From Dunaliella salina (lineage: Eukaryota; Chlorophyta; Chlorophyceae; Chlamydomonadales; Dunaliellaceae), in NCBI GenBank assembly GCA_002284615.2, contig MU070629.1, positions 15,177-31,621 of the forward strand: 16,445 nucleotides of DNA. Direction: 5' to 3'. The notes beneath the pieces are model-generated. The model was not told where the DNA came from, searched no databases, and saw only the letters and a list, made by a program, of their open reading frames with translations. Position numbers and translations under genes: made by a program. Position 1 is the first letter of the stretch. Each line of letters starts with the position of its first letter. Positions 14,876-16,445 of this stretch are shown in pieces.

Positions 14876-15159
14876 AAAATCATTGGATGGTCTGGATCAG
14901 TGAAAACTTCATACTTTGGATTTCGGCTCCGGGAAAAATGATTTTTTTTCTAACTGTGATGTAGGAACGTGCATCATTCCCTGTGTTGAATAATCCACCA
15001 AGTGGATACTAGTTCTAAAAAGGGAGACTTTGCCATTTTATCGAATTTGATCATGTGATCAGCAAGTTCAGTGACATGGCTGCCTTTTGGTCCTGCTGCT
15101 TGTGCTGAATCACTGCGTGCACCATGTTTCACCCTTTTGTATGGTCTCACTGATATGTT

Positions 15160-15162
<3 letters not shown>

Positions 15163-15213
<51 letters not shown>

Positions 15214-15223
15214 TGTGTGTTTG
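15163..15223. repeat. (GT)n microsatellite
   Basis: About 24 pure GT units, then GT with two TT interruptions, GT on the sense strand. Confidence 0.98.
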
Positions 15224-15228
15224 TTAGG

Positions 15229-15500
15229 GACAAAGAACTGTTGTGATGCATGGGTGACAAATAGGTTTGTCTTAAGGACAAAGAACTGTTGTGATGCATG
15301 GGTGTACAGACAATGTGTGGAGGTACAAAAAGGTTTGTCTTGGGGACAAAGAAGTGTTGTGATGCATGGGTGTACAGGCACCCTGTGTGGAGGTGCAAAT
15401 AGGTTTGTCTTAGGGACAAAGAACTGTTGTGATGCACGGGTAGAAAAGGTTTGTCTTCTGTTGTGATGCGTGGGTGTACAGACACCCTGTGGAGGGGCCT
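15229..15500. repeat. 48-70-bp tandem repeat, about five units
   Basis: GACAAAGAACTGTTGTGATG starts units at 15229, 15277, 15345 (one change) and 15415, with a fifth unit missing its first bases at about 15458. Units share ATGGGTGTACAGACACCCTG and AGGTTTGTCTT and differ by internal deletions. Confidence 0.93.
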
Positions 15501-15728
15501 ATTTTGACAACCAGCTGACCAGGATGGCTGCGTCTCTGATGTAGTAAGATTGATGATAGGTCAAATGCAGGCAGCGGCAAATTGCCAACATTAGAGGTGT
15601 TGTACCACCAGTGCTCACAAAGATGGTCGACAACCTGCTGGACGTGCATCAGCTTGGTTGCTCATTGGTGGCCTCAGTTTGGTGGGGCTCCCTGTACATG
15701 CTGATTGTGCTCACAAGGATTGGTTGTG

Positions 15729-16066
15729 CTTTTCTAGAAAGTAATATTACATTCCCGCACCTTTGTCGTTGTGAGCCCTTGCATGATCATCATGTGGGTT
15801 TCACATGATGATGAAGCAAGGGCTCACAACGACAAAGGTGCGGAATGTAATATAACCAGCCTTGTGCAATTTCGCCGAAATTTGAGATTTAGACCGAAAT
15901 TGCGGTCCGAAATTGCACCGAAAAACGCAACAAAATTTCCGTTTTTCATTTCGTTTTACGCCGCATTTTGCGATTTTCCATTGCGTTTTTCGGTACCTAG
16001 CGAAATTACCGCAACGCAACGAAAAGCGCAATTGCACAAGGCTGAATATAACTTTCTTGAAAATCA
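15729..16066. mobile_element. Foldback hairpin element, right arm split by a nested MITE
   Basis: The left arm (15742-15796) and right arm (15802-15854) are near-perfect inverted copies around a 5-nt loop (GGTTT). They share CGCACCTTTGTCGTTGTGAG and CATCATGTG with about four differences in 53 bp. Pairing resumes after the MITE: CTTTCTTGAAAAT (16053-16065) pairs with the sequence just left of the left arm (15729-15741, CTTTTCTAGAAAG-like). The intact element would have been about 145 bp with arms of about 70 bp. No target duplication was identified for it. Confidence 0.88.
15857..16044. mobile_element. hAT-type non-autonomous MITE, 188 bp
   Basis: The perfect 15-bp terminal inverted repeat CAGCCTTGTGCAATT stands at 15857-15871, with its reverse complement at 16030-16044. 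It is flanked on both sides by the identical 8-bp AATATAAC (15849-15856 and 16045-16052). An 8-bp target duplication and a CAG-starting terminus are typical of the hAT superfamily. The inside is rich in subterminal CGAAATT/AATTTCG-type motifs and encodes no protein. The perfect duplication and termini point to a fairly recent insertion. Confidence 0.92.
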
Positions 16067-16292
16067 TTACAGTAATATTACAGTAATATTACCATTACAG
16101 TAATAACCCCAAACTCATGCATTTTTCCCTGGCTACATGAATAGTGAGGTTTTTCAGCCTCAGGAAGTGGCTGGTCATGTTCCTGCGAGGTCATTCAAAA
16201 CAGGAAAGCGACACAGAAGAATCTGAGGATCGTTGGCGTTCAGTTGAAGCAGATGTAATGCAACCTTGCCCTGAGCATACTCTCATCCTGTG

Positions 16293-16374
16293 CAGCATAG
16301 AATACTCTGTCCACTTTTCGCATTCAGGTTGACAGCATAGAATGCTTTGTCTGCTCTTAGCGTTCAGGTTGACA
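16293..16374. repeat. 40-bp tandem duplication
   Basis: CAGCATAGAAT(A/G)CT(C/T)TGTC begins at 16293 and again at 16333, and both copies end in TTCAGGTTGACAG. Confidence 0.9.
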
Positions 16375-16410
16375 GGTCCAGCCAGAAAGCTAACTTTCAT
16401 AGCGCCTGCA

Positions 16411-16445
16411 TATGCATGTGCGCGCGCGCACACACGTGCACACAC
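16411..16445. repeat. Alternating purine-pyrimidine tract at the right edge
   Basis: ATGCATGTGCGCGCGCGCAC and ACACGTGCACACAC alternate almost strictly, a composition prone to left-handed DNA. The tract runs off the window into what may be another CA repeat. Confidence 0.8.

Larger units (their letters stand above)
14733..16445 (+). other. 5' part of the intron after exon I (at least 1,713 nt)
   Basis: Starts GTGAGT, phase 2. It holds decayed copies of the exon I 3' edge, a (GT)n tract, a 48-70-bp tandem repeat, a foldback element with a nested MITE, a 40-bp duplication and an alternating purine-pyrimidine end. Nothing is recognised at 14880-15160 and 15500-15728. The following GPDH exon was not found, so the intron runs past the right edge. 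Confidence 0.75.

Noticed and set aside
15565..15690. Possible next GPDH exon (GCAG followed by an open stretch)
   Set aside because: The translation (RQIANIRGVVPPVLTKMVDN) does not match the expected LGidcsvLmGANIA segment, and the phase does not fit exon I.

Overview
The window is nuclear DNA from a eukaryote, very probably a chlorophycean green alga and most like Dunaliella. It holds the middle part of one heavily interrupted gene on the + strand. Nine exons (840-14732, 1,051 coding nt, about 350 residues) join with matching intron phases into a two-domain protein: a SerB-like HAD phosphatase domain followed directly by the Rossmann half of an NAD-dependent glycerol-3-phosphate dehydrogenase. 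This phosphatase-dehydrogenase fusion is known from chlorophytes, above all Dunaliella, where it makes glycerol from dihydroxyacetone phosphate for osmotic adjustment. The genus call rests on this fusion, the moderate GC content and the long introns with many (GT)n tracts; it is an inference.

Layout: the first catalytic Asp motif and the N-terminus lie left of the window. Exons A-E (840-922, 2638-2760, 5647-5789, 9185-9327, 9967-10121) encode the phosphatase. Exons F-I (10297-10425, 11949-12053, 13526-13606, 14644-14732) encode the coenzyme-binding half of the dehydrogenase. The remaining dehydrogenase exons, with the catalytic Lys, lie to the right. About 94% of the window is intron. No second protein-coding gene, tRNA, rRNA or CRISPR was recognised.

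The striking feature is the introns. At eight of the nine exons the exon edge, usually with its splice site, has been copied into the neighbouring intron as tandem arrays. There are seven good decoy acceptors before exon B, four before exon D, two before E, two or three before G, one before H, a 58-bp ladder of four decoy donors after H, decayed donor-side copies after C and I, and one copy after F. Many decoys keep reading frame for a stretch and then hit stops or shift frame. Two different introns share an approximately 90-bp acceptor cassette.

Other content: seven CA/GT microsatellites (six with GT on the sense strand), several minisatellites with periods of 35, 40, 70, 77, 82 and 122 bp, a long imperfect inverted repeat (3619-3909), and near the right end a foldback hairpin whose right arm is split by a 188-bp hAT-type MITE with 15-bp terminal inverted repeats and a perfect 8-bp target duplication.
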